The notes: generated by a model from the sequence alone, not told the origin. A stretch of DNA of 64,000 bases from JAFGRR01 sp964499235 (GCA_964499235.1 CAZCKC010000001.1:62001-126000), one strand, 5' to 3'; counted from the first letter of the stretch, positions 15,365-24,708 are shown. A program made the numbers and translations.

Positions 15365-16909
15365 TTATCGGGCGAATCGCATGCGGCCGACATCGACCAT
15401 CCGCCATCGACCGGACCGGTCCAGGGGAAGCAAGCCCGGAAGATACACGAAGCATGCTCGGCCGACAATCAGGTCAGTTCGGACGGTTCCAGGCCGATAA
15501 GGGCCTGCCAGGCCGCGCTTCGCCCGGTCCGTATAATAGTCGGCCACACGCAGGTCGAGGTGTTCCCACTCACGGCTGTCGTGGCTGAAGCCACTGTTAT
15601 CGCCCAGCACGAAGTATTCTGCCGGCCCGAGCTCAAACGGATCCCCCGCCCTTGCCCGGCGCGTATTACCGGCGCTGAAGGTGTAGTACACATCGCGTTC
15701 AACCCGCAGATCTGCTACCGCAAGCGTGGTCTCGGTCGCCAGCAGGTCGAGCTGAACCGGGTCCGGCGGAAGTTTAGGCCTGACCGCGTCAGCCAATCGG
15801 TCATCGTCGATGCCAACCAAATGCAGTACGCCTTCGCCGTCGTAGGTGCAGGTCAGCCGCTGATCCGCGAACGCCACCGTCATCGGCACGCCGCCGGCGG
15901 CTTCCGCGACGGGACTGACGTCGGTCGTGGCAAGCACGTGCCACTCCGGGGGGGACCCGGCTTCGGCCGCGTGGGCGACCGCGAGCCGACCGGCCGCGGT
16001 CAGCGAGACGCGAAACCGTCCCGAGGTGTTGGCGAGCTCAACCCCGAACCAGCCGGGCGTTTCGAATCCCATTAGCCGGAGAGACACGCGAACGTCTTGA
16101 ACGTTGAAGTCACCTTCGCGCGGGTTATAGGGGAGGCTGTTCCGGATCGGCCGCTGAAACCGCAGCCGCTGGACTGGTCCGTCGGGCTCAGCCGAGAAAC
16201 GTACAACGCGCTCGTTCCAGGCTGACCAGCCGGCCACGCCGCCGCCGGTCACACCGACCGGTTCCCAGAAGGGGCGGCCGGGTGGATCGAAGCGGGGATC
16301 GGGCAGGTAGCGCTGGTCGGCGACGGGGATCCAGAGGGTCTCCTGCACGTAGGCGGGCTTGGCCTGAACCCGGCCGTCGATGTAGAGATCGCCGTGAACA
16401 ATCTCGACGGTCTCGCCCGGGAGGCCGGCGACCCGTTTGATGAAGTTCTGCTCGGGCTCGGCCGGGTTGCGGAAGACCATCACGTCCCAGCGGGCGGGAT
16501 CGAACAGCCCACCGAGCAGGTACGGCCACTTCAGGACCAGCAGGCGATCGCCGTCCTTCGCTGGCAGTGGCGGCTCGTCCGGCAGGTTGATGAACAGATC
16601 GCAGTTGGGGCAGCGGGTGTTCGTGGGCGAGATGAAGACGGCGTCGCCCGCCCGGGCGGGACCGATCTCGAACTCCCAGGCGCATCGCGGACAGACATGT
16701 GTCGCGTGGGTGCCAAGCAGCGTGGGCGCCATCGATCCGGTGGGGATGATGAACGCCTCTACCAGGAACGCCCGAAAAATAAACGCCAAGATCAACGCGG
16801 TCAGGATCGTCTGGATGGTTTCCGGCACCCGGCCGGCCAAGCGAGCGGACTCGGACTGCTGCAACTCGCTTTCGGCCGTGGGGAAGTCGCGCGGGGCCTG
16901 ACCAGCCAT
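15365..16909 (-). CDS. lepB: signal peptidase I with zinc-ribbon and beta-sandwich inserts (paralogue 1)
   Basis: A 514-residue signal peptidase, about twice the usual length. A membrane helix (about 33-55) leads to 'PTGSMAPTLLG' with catalytic S59. Then comes an insert with CPRC (73-76) and CPNC (100-103), a probable zinc ribbon. 'WDVMVFRNP' and 'FIKRVAGLPGE' with catalytic K158 follow. About 200 residues of lectin-like beta-strand sequence come next, ending in 'LRVERDVYYTF', before the last box 'LGDNSGFSHDSREW'. Both catalytic residues are present, so it should cleave signal peptides at the outer face of the inner membrane. ATG 16909 has GGAG 6 bases upstream and begins 16 bases after the second lepB. 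Confidence 0.88.
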   Translation of the reverse strand: MAGQAPRDFPTAESELQQSESARLAGRVPETIQTILTALILAFIFRAFLVEAFIIPTGSMAPTLLGTHATHVCPRCAWEFEIGPARAGDAVFISPTNTRCPNCDLFINLPDEPPLPAKDGDRLLVLKWPYLLGGLFDPARWDVMVFRNPAEPEQNFIKRVAGLPGETVEIVHGDLYIDGRVQAKPAYVQETLWIPVADQRYLPDPRFDPPGRPFWEPVGVTGGGVAGWSAWNERVVRFSAEPDGPVQRLRFQRPIRNSLPYNPREGDFNVQDVRVSLRLMGFETPGWFGVELANTSGRFRVSLTAAGRLAVAHAAEAGSPPEWHVLATTDVSPVAEAAGGVPMTVAFADQRLTCTYDGEGVLHLVGIDDDRLADAVRPKLPPDPVQLDLLATETTLAVADLRVERDVYYTFSAGNTRRARAGDPFELGPAEYFVLGDNSGFSHDSREWEHLDLRVADYYTDRAKRGLAGPYRPGTVRTDLIVGRACFVYLPGLLPLDRSGRWRMVDVGRMRFAR

Positions 16910-16925
16910 GCGGGGCTCCGAGCGG

Positions 16926-18428
16926 TCAGTGGATCCAGCGAACACGGCCGAGGTCGGGAACAATCGTCCACTGGCCCCCCGGCAGCGGCAGGAAGCCCGG
17001 CCAGTAGACGAAGAACGCTCGCCCCATCAACTGGCTGCGCGGCACGGTCCCGATGGTGTAAGCGGTTCCGGCGAGATGGGGGCCGGCGGCGTCCCAAATG
17101 CGCCCGTCCGCGCTGTTCGGGCTGTTGTCGCCAAGCACGAAGTACTCATCCTCGCGGAGCTGGACCGGGCGGCCCGGCACGGCGCGGAGGTACTCGTTGC
17201 CGACCATGCGGTAGTACACGTCCCGCTCGATCTGCAGCGCTCGGAGGGCGACGTCGACATCGGTGGCCGCCAGCGTGATGGTCGGATACGTCGGCCCCAA
17301 CATGCGGCGGCGGGCCTTCTCCGGCGTGATCGAGTACTGGAGGTCGGTGCTGCGGGCAACGACCTCGCCGTCCACGAGGACGCGAGCCTGATAGTCAACC
17401 ACGCTGAGTGCGAGCCGGCTCCCCGGCGCCAGGCCATGATCCACCGTGGCCCACACCTCGGGTTCAGCGTCCTCACCGACCTGCCCGGCGAGAACGATCC
17501 GGCCTTCGCCGGGGTAAAACCGGGCGGTCACCCGCGTGTCGTACTTACGGATGGCAAACTCGAGATGCCCGTCGCCTGAGAACGCTGATGCCGTAGCCGA
17601 GAGGCGGACGTCCGAGACCGGTCGGTCGGGGGACTCGGCCCGGGCGTTGAAGAGCCCCCGCGGCATCTGGAGCAAGACGGGGTTGTAGCCGTAAACGTCA
17701 GCGATCTGGGGTGGATGCTCGGACAGGGCGACGTTGGTGGCGAAGTAAATCTCGCCGCGCTGCTCGCCGTCGGCCGCGAAGGTCGGTCGGCGCGTCTCCA
17801 GATCACGCCAGCCGTTGTCCGCTTGCCCCGGCAGGAAGCGGGGTTGGAAATTGCCGGCCGGCTCGTTGGGCGGATAGTCGTGGTGGTAGACAGGGAACCA
17901 GAGCGATTCCTGGGCGCTGGCGGTCTTGCGCTGGATCTGGTCGTTCACGAACAGGTCGCCGTCGATCAGCTCGACCTTCTCGCCCGGTAGCCCGACCAGC
18001 CGCTTGATGTAGTTCATGTCCGGCAGCTCGGGGTTCTTGAATACCACCACGTCCCACCGCCGCGGGCCAAGGTTCGCCGTCGCCAGGTCGTACGGCCAGC
18101 CGAAGACCGTGATCCGGTCGCCGATGGTCGGCTTCAGCGGGGCGGCCATCGTTGCGGTGACCTGCTCCTCCCAGCGGCAGTTCGGACAGCGGATCGCCCG
18201 GGGCGCGCCCTGCCCCGGCGGCCGAAAGCCAATCTGATACTCCCAGCTGCAATTCGGGCAGGTGTGCCGGGCGTGGGCACCGGCGAGAGTTTCGGCCATC
18301 GAGCCGGTCGGGATCACGAACAGGGGGATGAAGAAGGTCTTGAAGATCAGCAGCAGGATGAAGAATTCGGCGAATGATGCGATCTGCTCGTAGAGCGGCT
18401 CCTTGGACTGTCGCGCCGCCTTCGCCAT
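16926..18428 (-). CDS. lepB: signal peptidase I with zinc-ribbon and beta-sandwich inserts (paralogue 2)
   Basis: A 500-residue paralogue of the neighbouring gene with the same plan. Membrane segment about 18-40, catalytic S43 in 'PTGSMAETLAG', CPNC pairs at 57-60 and 81-84, 'WDVVVFKNPE', catalytic K142 in 'YIKRLVGLPGE', a long strand-rich insert ending 'LQIERDVYYRM', and 'LGDNSPNSADGR' near the C terminus. The inserts of the two proteins align at 'DVRLS/DVRVS' and 'ERDVYY' but are otherwise divergent, so duplication is old. ATG 18428 has AAAGGA 7-8 bases upstream. The pair is probably one transcript. Different substrate sets are possible but not shown. Confidence 0.88.
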   Translation of the reverse strand: MAKAARQSKEPLYEQIASFAEFFILLLIFKTFFIPLFVIPTGSMAETLAGAHARHTCPNCSWEYQIGFRPPGQGAPRAIRCPNCRWEEQVTATMAAPLKPTIGDRITVFGWPYDLATANLGPRRWDVVVFKNPELPDMNYIKRLVGLPGEKVELIDGDLFVNDQIQRKTASAQESLWFPVYHHDYPPNEPAGNFQPRFLPGQADNGWRDLETRRPTFAADGEQRGEIYFATNVALSEHPPQIADVYGYNPVLLQMPRGLFNARAESPDRPVSDVRLSATASAFSGDGHLEFAIRKYDTRVTARFYPGEGRIVLAGQVGEDAEPEVWATVDHGLAPGSRLALSVVDYQARVLVDGEVVARSTDLQYSITPEKARRRMLGPTYPTITLAATDVDVALRALQIERDVYYRMVGNEYLRAVPGRPVQLREDEYFVLGDNSPNSADGRIWDAAGPHLAGTAYTIGTVPRSQLMGRAFFVYWPGFLPLPGGQWTIVPDLGRVRWIH

Positions 18429-18627
18429 CCACACATCCTTTGCGGTCTGAAATCCTGCCCGGCAGGGTCACTCGCGGGTGGCGTAGCCTAACGTGGCCGC
18501 GAAAGCAGGGTCAACTCGGGGAGGGGACCGGGACTGGGCGGGACGCTCGGCCGGCCGATAAACTGGTGAGGATCGGATCGCGGCGCCGCGGTCCGCCGAC
18601 CAGGCCTCTTGGGTAGGAGTTGCACAA

Positions 18628-18762
18628 ATGCTGCAGACGAAACGATGGGCGGCGTTGATTACGCTGGCTGGCACCGGGACCCTGTTCCAGAGCGGCTGCG
18701 TGGGAGACCAGGTGGTCGAGACGATTCTCGCCGCGTTCCAGATCGTGGACATCTGGGTCTGA
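18628..18762 (+). CDS. 44-residue secreted or lipoprotein-like small protein
   Basis: A 44-codon frame starting at ATG 18628 with GGAG about 9 bases upstream. The product opens with 'MLQTKRWAALITLAG', a basic head and hydrophobic core, then 'LFQSGC', an imperfect lipobox, and ends 'AAFQIVDIWV'. This looks like a small exported protein. Codon use matches its neighbours. The methyltransferase gene starts 41 bases downstream on the same strand. No function can be given. Confidence 0.5.
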   Translation: MLQTKRWAALITLAGTGTLFQSGCVGDQVVETILAAFQIVDIWV

Positions 18763-18803
18763 GCCTGGGCGGGTCCGGCAATCCGCGACCAGGGTGACGG
18801 GCC

Positions 18804-19598
18804 GTGGCCAAGCTGGTGAACTCAACGCTGCTGGACCCGCGGCCGTCGGCGGCTACGCAGGCAGATCCCGTGCCGGGGGCAGTTTGCATCCCGCTGACGG
18901 AGCTGGCCGAGCGGGTAAGCGAGTTGCCGCCGCCCGGCGCCCCGGTTGACGTGCTTGATGTCGGCCCGGCAGCGGCCGCGGTGGTCGACTGGCTTGGCGA
19001 GCGCGGCCGCTCCGCGACGCTTTGCCCGTTTCCGCCAGGACGGCGGCCGGAGCTGGCTGACGTTCGCTGTCGCTTGTGGCGGCCCGATCCGTTCGTGGCC
19101 GCCGTGCTCGCATCGGTCTCACCGGGGCGGCTCTGTGACCTGGGCTGCGGGGTGGGGCGGGACGCGGTCTTCGCGGCCGCCCTCGGGTGGAAAGTCATCG
19201 GGGTGGATCACCTGCCAGATGCGATCGCCCGGGCGCGGCAGCTGGCGGACCGTTACCTCGACGACGTGGGCCGGATTGACTGGGTGGTGGCGGACATCGA
19301 TGCCGCGGAGCTGCCGGTCGGTGCGGGCTTTGATTGCGTTCTCAGCGTCCGTTGCTGGCAGCCGGGGTTGACTGAACGCATGGCGGCGTTGCTTTGCCCG
19401 GGCGGGCTCGCGGTCGTCGTCGCGTTCTCAGCCGAGCATCGCGCGCGGCATGGCAAGCCCGCCGATCCCACACGGGTGCTCGATCCCGAGCAGGCGGCTG
19501 AACAACTCGCCCCGCTTCAGGTCGAGCGCCTCAGCATTGACAACTCGCCGAATGACGGCCCACACGCGGTGCGGCTCGTCGCACGCAAACCCGTCTAA
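18804..19598 (+). CDS. degenerate rhodanese-like domain fused to a class I SAM methyltransferase
   Basis: A 264-residue protein. Residues about 8-80 resemble a rhodanese fold ('PGAVCIPLTELAERVSEL' then 'DVLDVG' and 'AAAVVDWLGERGRSA'), but the active-site CxxxxR loop is absent. From about 105 a methyltransferase follows: 'LCDLGCGVGRDAVFAAALG' (the SAM loop), acidic 'GVDH' after strand 2, and 'VVADIDAAELP' after strand 3. It ends with a short strand region. Start is GTG 18804 after an AGGGTGA site. The methyl acceptor is unknown. Confidence 0.7.
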   Translation: MAKLVNSTLLDPRPSAATQADPVPGAVCIPLTELAERVSELPPPGAPVDVLDVGPAAAAVVDWLGERGRSATLCPFPPGRRPELADVRCRLWRPDPFVAAVLASVSPGRLCDLGCGVGRDAVFAAALGWKVIGVDHLPDAIARARQLADRYLDDVGRIDWVVADIDAAELPVGAGFDCVLSVRCWQPGLTERMAALLCPGGLAVVVAFSAEHRARHGKPADPTRVLDPEQAAEQLAPLQVERLSIDNSPNDGPHAVRLVARKPV

Positions 19599-19642
19599 AG
19601 CCGCGGACAGTCGCGACGGTTACGCCACTGTCCGGCGACCGC

Positions 19643-20866
19643 CTAGGCATTTGGCGTGTCGGAGCTCCACAGCGGGTCGGCGATCTCTTCCTCAGCGGTG
19701 AGCCCGCGCACGCCGGGGAACGCCCCGTCCACGTCGTTGCCGATTGTCTGGCCGATGTTGTCCAGCGGCCAGTAGCCGTGGACGCCGTTCGCATCGAGGT
19801 CGACCGCCGTGTTGACGTCGGTCGCGATCTGGCTGGCGGAGCGGACCACGCGCCACAGCACCGCCTGGTCGATCTTCCCGGTGAAGTTCGGGCCGAGCGT
19901 GAGCTGTGACATGTTGACGTTCCCGCCGGGTAGGTTCCCAACCAGCAGCCGCTGTCCGTTGATGTAGATCTCGACCGTGCCGCTCGCCGCGTAGGTCACG
20001 CTGAGGTGGCTCCAGACGCGGGCCAGGTTCGGCGTGGTGGCCGTCACCGTGTCGCCGCCCTTGATGACGCTGAGCGTGTTGTTGCCGGGATCGACGTTGA
20101 TGTTGATCTGCTGCGAGCCGAGGGCCGCGATCAGCCCGCCGGCGTCCTCCGGCTTGATCCAGGCCTGGAAGGTCAGGGCGTCGAAGTTACGCGGCGTGAT
20201 CGGCAGCGTCGCGAACTGGCTGGGCAGGAACTGGAGCGAGCGCCCGCCGGTGCCGACGCGGATCTGCTTGGTGGCGGTCGCCTCGTCGCCGCTGACGGTC
20301 ACGACGCGAAGCGAGACGTTGAAAGTCCCGTCGTTGCGGAAGATGTACGTCGGGGCGGAGTTCCGCGACGTCCCGCCGTCGTCGAAGTCCCAGTAATAGT
20401 CCTGGATCGTGTCGTTCTGCGCCGAGCTGCTGCTTCCGTCGAAGTTGACGATCAGCGGAGCCGGGCCGCTCTCGGTATCGGCCGTGATCACCGCGAGTAC
20501 GTCGCCCTCGCCGCCGACGCGGATCTGCTGCGTGGCAACGTCAGTGTTGCCGGCTGCATCGGTGACGGTCAGGCGCAGCGTGTAGACGCCGGGCGTGGTG
20601 AACGTGTGCGTGGCGTCCGCTGTCGTGAAGGTCGCCTCGTCGCCGAAGTCCCAGCGCCAGGAGACGACGGAGCCGGCCGTCGAGCTCGACTCGCTGCTGA
20701 ACGCGAGCACGGTGAGCGGTGGGGGGCCTTGCGTGACGTTGGTCACGATCCGGGCCGTGGCCGGGCTCTGCGGCGAGTCGTCGAAGATCGCCCCCTGGTT
20801 CGCGCCGGGGCAGCCGCCCAGCGCCAGCAGCACGCTCAACCCAAATGCCGATAACATCACGCGCAT
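19643..20866 (-). CDS. lipoprotein with two PKD domains and a LamG-like domain
   Basis: A 407-residue exported protein. The signal 'MRVMLSAFGLSVLLALGGC' ends in a lipobox. Two PKD-type beta sandwiches follow (about 30-115 and 120-205), each with the WDFGD or WDFDD turn ('WRWDFGDEATFTT', 'YYWDFDDGGTS') and ending 'QQIRVG' or 'KQIRVG'. The C-terminal 200 residues are a concanavalin/LamG-like domain ('LTFQAWIKPED', 'WSHLSVTYA', 'VEIYINGQRL'). Such domains mediate binding to polysaccharide or protein at the cell surface. ATG 20866 places the signal at the very start with GGAG 8 bases upstream; an ATG at 20917 would add an unusual arginine-rich head. Single gene, convergent with the methyltransferase gene. 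Confidence 0.8.
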   Translation of the reverse strand: MRVMLSAFGLSVLLALGGCPGANQGAIFDDSPQSPATARIVTNVTQGPPPLTVLAFSSESSSTAGSVVSWRWDFGDEATFTTADATHTFTTPGVYTLRLTVTDAAGNTDVATQQIRVGGEGDVLAVITADTESGPAPLIVNFDGSSSSAQNDTIQDYYWDFDDGGTSRNSAPTYIFRNDGTFNVSLRVVTVSGDEATATKQIRVGTGGRSLQFLPSQFATLPITPRNFDALTFQAWIKPEDAGGLIAALGSQQININVDPGNNTLSVIKGGDTVTATTPNLARVWSHLSVTYAASGTVEIYINGQRLLVGNLPGGNVNMSQLTLGPNFTGKIDQAVLWRVVRSASQIATDVNTAVDLDANGVHGYWPLDNIGQTIGNDVDGAFPGVRGLTAEEEIADPLWSSDTPNA

Positions 20867-21038
20867 TGCCCGTCTCCGTCGCCTTCGCTTCCCGGTTTGC
20901 TGCTCCGCGTATTCCATTCTAACCGCCGCGTGGGTGTCCGGCTTTCTGCCAGCCGGCCGCTCGTCAGCGTGCCCACTGCGGGCTTAGAATGCAACCCGGT
21001 GCTGTGAACCGCAGATCATCAAAACAGGAGTGCCGCTG

Positions 21039-23498
21039 ATGTTTGTTCGCCTGGCTGTCGTGCTGACGGGGCTTTGGATCGGGCTGGAAACCGCAACCGC
21101 GGGGGAGCTGACCATCAACGACTTCAAGACGTTGGCGGTCATCTACCGTGGTGAGCCTGGCACGGACAAGTACCTCGACGACGAGGCCGTCGACTGGATC
21201 CAGGCCGGCTTCGAGCTCGGGCGGCGCTTCTACTTCCTGAATAGCGGGGCCCAGTTCAACGTGGCCTTCGACTGGCTGCTGGTCGACACGGTGGTTCCGG
21301 AGACCGCCGGCCCGACGTACGACAACCTGGAGGCCGACCTGAAGGCCCGCGGGATCCGCGAAGGGCAGTACGACGGGCTGATCATCACGGGCGTCGGGCT
21401 GGCGGGCAATTGGGGCGGGTTCGATGTGCTCGGGGGGACGGCCGCTTGCTTCGGCTGGGGCGGCGTCCAGGCGGGGCTGAGCTGGTACCCGGAGGACGAG
21501 CCGGGCGTGGGCTACGGGGCGGCATGGATCTTCGTCCACGAGTTCCAGCACGCGGTGGACTTGGTGGCGGTGCCGGCCTCGGACCTGGAGATGCTGCACG
21601 CCCACCCCTACACCGACCGGTTCGACGATTTTTTTGAGAGTTACTACCAGGGCGGGGAGCACTTCGACTGGATCGCGCTGACGTTCCGGAAGTTCGACGA
21701 CTGGCTCGGGATCCGCGGCGTGACCAACGCGACGTTCACGGTCGCGGATGCCGACGGCGACAAGTTCCCCGACCAGGACCCGCGGCTGCCGATGGACGAG
21801 GTGCGCTTCGGTAGCGATCCCGGCAAAGTTGATACCGACGGCGACGGGCTGGACGACCTCGGTGAGTACATGGCCGACCGCTACCGCGGCAGCGACCCGC
21901 GCGATCCCGACACCGACGACGATGGGATTCCTGATGATCAGGACCGCTACCCGACCGTCGCGATCAAGCCGACCCTCGGCTATCGCGTCGACGGCGACTT
22001 TGCGGCCTTGCCGCGGCTCATGGACGGGGCCTGGATCCGCAACGACGACGGCGGACCGGTCTATGTCAACGCCGGCTGGAACGAGGACGCGCTGTTCTTG
22101 CGGTTCGTGGGGCCGCGGGCTTTCTCGGTCGAGCTGAAGATCGACGGCAGCGCCGACTCGGGCTACTGGCAGGGCGGTGACACGTACATGCTGAAGCTGA
22201 GCGCGGATGGGGCGAAGTACTGGGGCTTCGGGATGGAGAGGCGTGAACCGGTGGGCGTCGAGATCACCGCGCACGACGACTTCTCGGCCGGGTACGCGCT
22301 CGATGTGATGATTCCGGCCGCCCTGGGGCAGGGTGGGAGCTTCCCGCCCGACCAGCCGGTGGACGGGTTGACGCTGACGCCGGGTCGGGCGGTGGCATTC
22401 AACGTGCATTACCTGTTCGCGCCGGATTCGCGGGCGCTGCTGACGCCGCACCACACGATGTTTGCCACGCGGCTGGTGAAGGGCCCGGAGCATCCTGATC
22501 GCCCGCGGCTCCGCGGGATGCCGGTGACCGAGGCGCTCGAGCCGTACACCGAGGGGCTGTTTAAGGAGGGCCCGCGGCCGGTGCTGATCACGGCCGCCGC
22601 CGAGCCGACGGTGGATGTTCTGGGCGTGGCGCCCGGCCGCACGGTGACGATCCGCAATGAGCAGCAGGTTTACGGCAGCCGGCTAGGCTCGGGCCCCGTG
22701 ACGCTGATCGGCTTGCCGGAGACGGGCTCGGGCGTGCTCGAGCTGCGGGCGGAGACGGCGACGGCGCAGAGCGCGCCGCTGCTGGTAAAGGTCAAGCGCT
22801 CGGCCGAGCCCCCGGTGCTGCGGCGGGCGCGGGACGGGGAGGAGCACTTCGCGCTGGCGCCGCATGGCGAGCTGGAGATCTGGTGGGGAATGCAAGGCGT
22901 GCCGGTGGCGCCGCTGGCCGGCGCGACGGCCGACGCCCGCGGCCACGCGACGCTGCCGCTGACGCCGGAGACACTGAAGGACGGCTGGCTGGTGCGTGGT
23001 TTCCAGGGGATCGGGTTCGACGAGCTCGTCTTCGTCGACACGTGGGACGCGATCAACCGTTACTTCAAGGGCGGGCCGGCCGACCCGCGGCTGCCCAGCG
23101 ATGACATCGCGTTCACGTTCGACGGGTACCTGACGGTTGAGACGCCCGGGACGTATACGTTCGAGCTGGAGTGTGACGACGGCGGGCGGCTTTACGTCGA
23201 CGGCGAGCTGGTCGTGAACAACTGGGGCGTCCACGACATGCGGAAGGCGGCCGAACGGATCCACCTGACAAAGGGCCCGCACAAGCTGCACCTGAAGTAC
23301 TACGAGAACGCAGGCTGGGCGGGGGTCAAACTGCGCTATGCGGCGCCGGGTGACGAGCTGACGTTCGACATCCCGGTGACGCGGCTACCGCTGGACATGG
23401 CCGACGCGCAGTTCTTCATGCGGCAGCGCGACCCGCTGGGCAACCTCTCGCCGTTCGAGTCGCTGAAGCTGAGCACGGAGGACGTGGCCGCCCGCTAG
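21039..23498 (+). CDS. large secreted protein: metalloprotease-like region, TSP3 calcium repeats, CBM9-like and PA14 domains
   Basis: An 819-residue protein with signal 'MFVRLAVVLTGLWIGLETATAG'. Around 167 'FVHEFQHAVD' gives the HExxH zinc motif in an otherwise unfamiliar N-terminal domain. Residues about 264-307 are aspartate-rich calcium repeats ('DTDGDGLDD', 'DTDDDGIPDDQDRYP'). A region at 338-480 resembles CBM9-like sugar-binding domains ('MDGAWIRNDDGGPVY', 'DALFLRFVG'). The C terminus (about 695-770) is a PA14 domain ('ETPGTYTFELECDDGGRLYVD', shortened here to its first part). ATG 21039 follows ACAGGAG by 8 bases. It probably acts outside the cell on glycosylated targets; whether it is an active protease is uncertain. 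Divergent from the PKD lipoprotein gene. Confidence 0.75.
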   Translation: MFVRLAVVLTGLWIGLETATAGELTINDFKTLAVIYRGEPGTDKYLDDEAVDWIQAGFELGRRFYFLNSGAQFNVAFDWLLVDTVVPETAGPTYDNLEADLKARGIREGQYDGLIITGVGLAGNWGGFDVLGGTAACFGWGGVQAGLSWYPEDEPGVGYGAAWIFVHEFQHAVDLVAVPASDLEMLHAHPYTDRFDDFFESYYQGGEHFDWIALTFRKFDDWLGIRGVTNATFTVADADGDKFPDQDPRLPMDEVRFGSDPGKVDTDGDGLDDLGEYMADRYRGSDPRDPDTDDDGIPDDQDRYPTVAIKPTLGYRVDGDFAALPRLMDGAWIRNDDGGPVYVNAGWNEDALFLRFVGPRAFSVELKIDGSADSGYWQGGDTYMLKLSADGAKYWGFGMERREPVGVEITAHDDFSAGYALDVMIPAALGQGGSFPPDQPVDGLTLTPGRAVAFNVHYLFAPDSRALLTPHHTMFATRLVKGPEHPDRPRLRGMPVTEALEPYTEGLFKEGPRPVLITAAAEPTVDVLGVAPGRTVTIRNEQQVYGSRLGSGPVTLIGLPETGSGVLELRAETATAQSAPLLVKVKRSAEPPVLRRARDGEEHFALAPHGELEIWWGMQGVPVAPLAGATADARGHATLPLTPETLKDGWLVRGFQGIGFDELVFVDTWDAINRYFKGGPADPRLPSDDIAFTFDGYLTVETPGTYTFELECDDGGRLYVDGELVVNNWGVHDMRKAAERIHLTKGPHKLHLKYYENAGWAGVKLRYAAPGDELTFDIPVTRLPLDMADAQFFMRQRDPLGNLSPFESLKLSTEDVAAR

Positions 23499-23630
23499 CG
23501 ATTTCATTCAATTCAGCGTACGCGGGGCGCGGCCGCTAGAATCTCAACGATGTCCGTGCCGCCGCTTGCGCGGCCGGGACAGGCGTGCGCTAGTACTTGG
23601 CCAGCCAGTCGCTGCCCTGGAAAGGAATCC

Positions 23631-24635
23631 ATGAAAGTCGCTGTCTTCAGCAGCAAGCCGTACGACCGCCGGATGCTCACCGCGGCCAACGAAGCCGGCC
23701 ACGAGCTGATCTTCCTGGAGCCGCCGCTGAAGCGCGAGACCGTCCGGCTCGCCGACGGCGCCCAGGCGGTCTGCTGCTTCGTCCACGACGAGCTCAACGC
23801 CGGCGTGCTGCTCCAATTACAGAAGCAGGGTGTCAAGCACATCGCGCTGCGCTGTGCCGGCTTCAATAACGTCGACCTCGATTCGGCCGAGCAGCTCGAG
23901 TTCACGATCGCCCGCGTGCCGGCCTACTCGCCGAGCGCGGTGGCCGAGCACACCGTCGCACTGATGATGACGCTGAACCGCAAGATCCACCGGGCCCACG
24001 CCCGCGTCCGCGAGAACAACTTCGCGCTCGACGGGCTGCTGGGCTTCGAGGTCGCCAAGAAGACCGTCGGCATCGTCGGCACCGGCAACATCGGCGTGGC
24101 GACCGCCAAGATTCTCCAGGGCTTCGGCGCGCGGCTGATCGGTTACGACGTGCACGAGGTCGACGCCTTCAAGCAGCTCGGCGGCGAGTACGTTTCCCTC
24201 GACGACCTCTTCAAGCAGGCCGACATCATCTCGCTGCACGTGCCGCTGACGCCGGAGACCAAGCACCTGGTCAACAGCGACTCGCTCAGCAAGATGAAGC
24301 GGGGCGTCATGCTGATCAATACCAGCCGCGGCAACCTCGTCGATACCCGCGCCGCCATCGACGCCCTGAAGAGTGGCAAGATCAGCAACCTCGGCCTCGA
24401 CGTCTACGAGGAGGAAGACGAGCTCTTCTTCGAGGACTTCTCCGGCCAGGTGCTCCACGACGACGTCTTCGCCCGGCTGCTGACCTTCCCGAATGTCCTG
24501 ATCACCAGCCACCAGGCGTTTTTCACCGAGGAGGCGCTGGAGGCGATCGCCCACACCACCATCAGCAACCTGACCGGCTTCGAGCAGGGGGATCTGCCCG
24601 ACGCGAACCTGGTGGTCCCCCGGAAAAAGCAGTAG
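23631..24635 (+). CDS. D-2-hydroxyacid dehydrogenase (D-lactate dehydrogenase type)
   Basis: A 334-residue NAD-dependent enzyme of the LdhA/FldH branch. Seen are 'GVKHIALRCAGFNNVDL', the nucleotide loop 'VGIVGTGNIGVATAKI' (about 142-157), catalytic 'INTSRGNLVDT' (Arg), 'DVYEEED' (Glu) and 'LITSHQAFFTEEAL' (His). It interconverts D-lactate or a related 2-hydroxy acid with the 2-keto acid in the cytoplasm. ATG 23631 follows GGAAAGGA by about 5 bases; frames extending upstream lack a site. It stands as a single gene before trpA. Confidence 0.9.
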   Translation: MKVAVFSSKPYDRRMLTAANEAGHELIFLEPPLKRETVRLADGAQAVCCFVHDELNAGVLLQLQKQGVKHIALRCAGFNNVDLDSAEQLEFTIARVPAYSPSAVAEHTVALMMTLNRKIHRAHARVRENNFALDGLLGFEVAKKTVGIVGTGNIGVATAKILQGFGARLIGYDVHEVDAFKQLGGEYVSLDDLFKQADIISLHVPLTPETKHLVNSDSLSKMKRGVMLINTSRGNLVDTRAAIDALKSGKISNLGLDVYEEEDELFFEDFSGQVLHDDVFARLLTFPNVLITSHQAFFTEEALEAIAHTTISNLTGFEQGDLPDANLVVPRKKQ

Positions 24636-24708
24636 CCGCCCGCCCGGTTGCCGCCGCCCGGCACTTTCGCTACCGTTGGCCCGCGCCAGCTAGGGGATCG
24701 CCCGCCGG

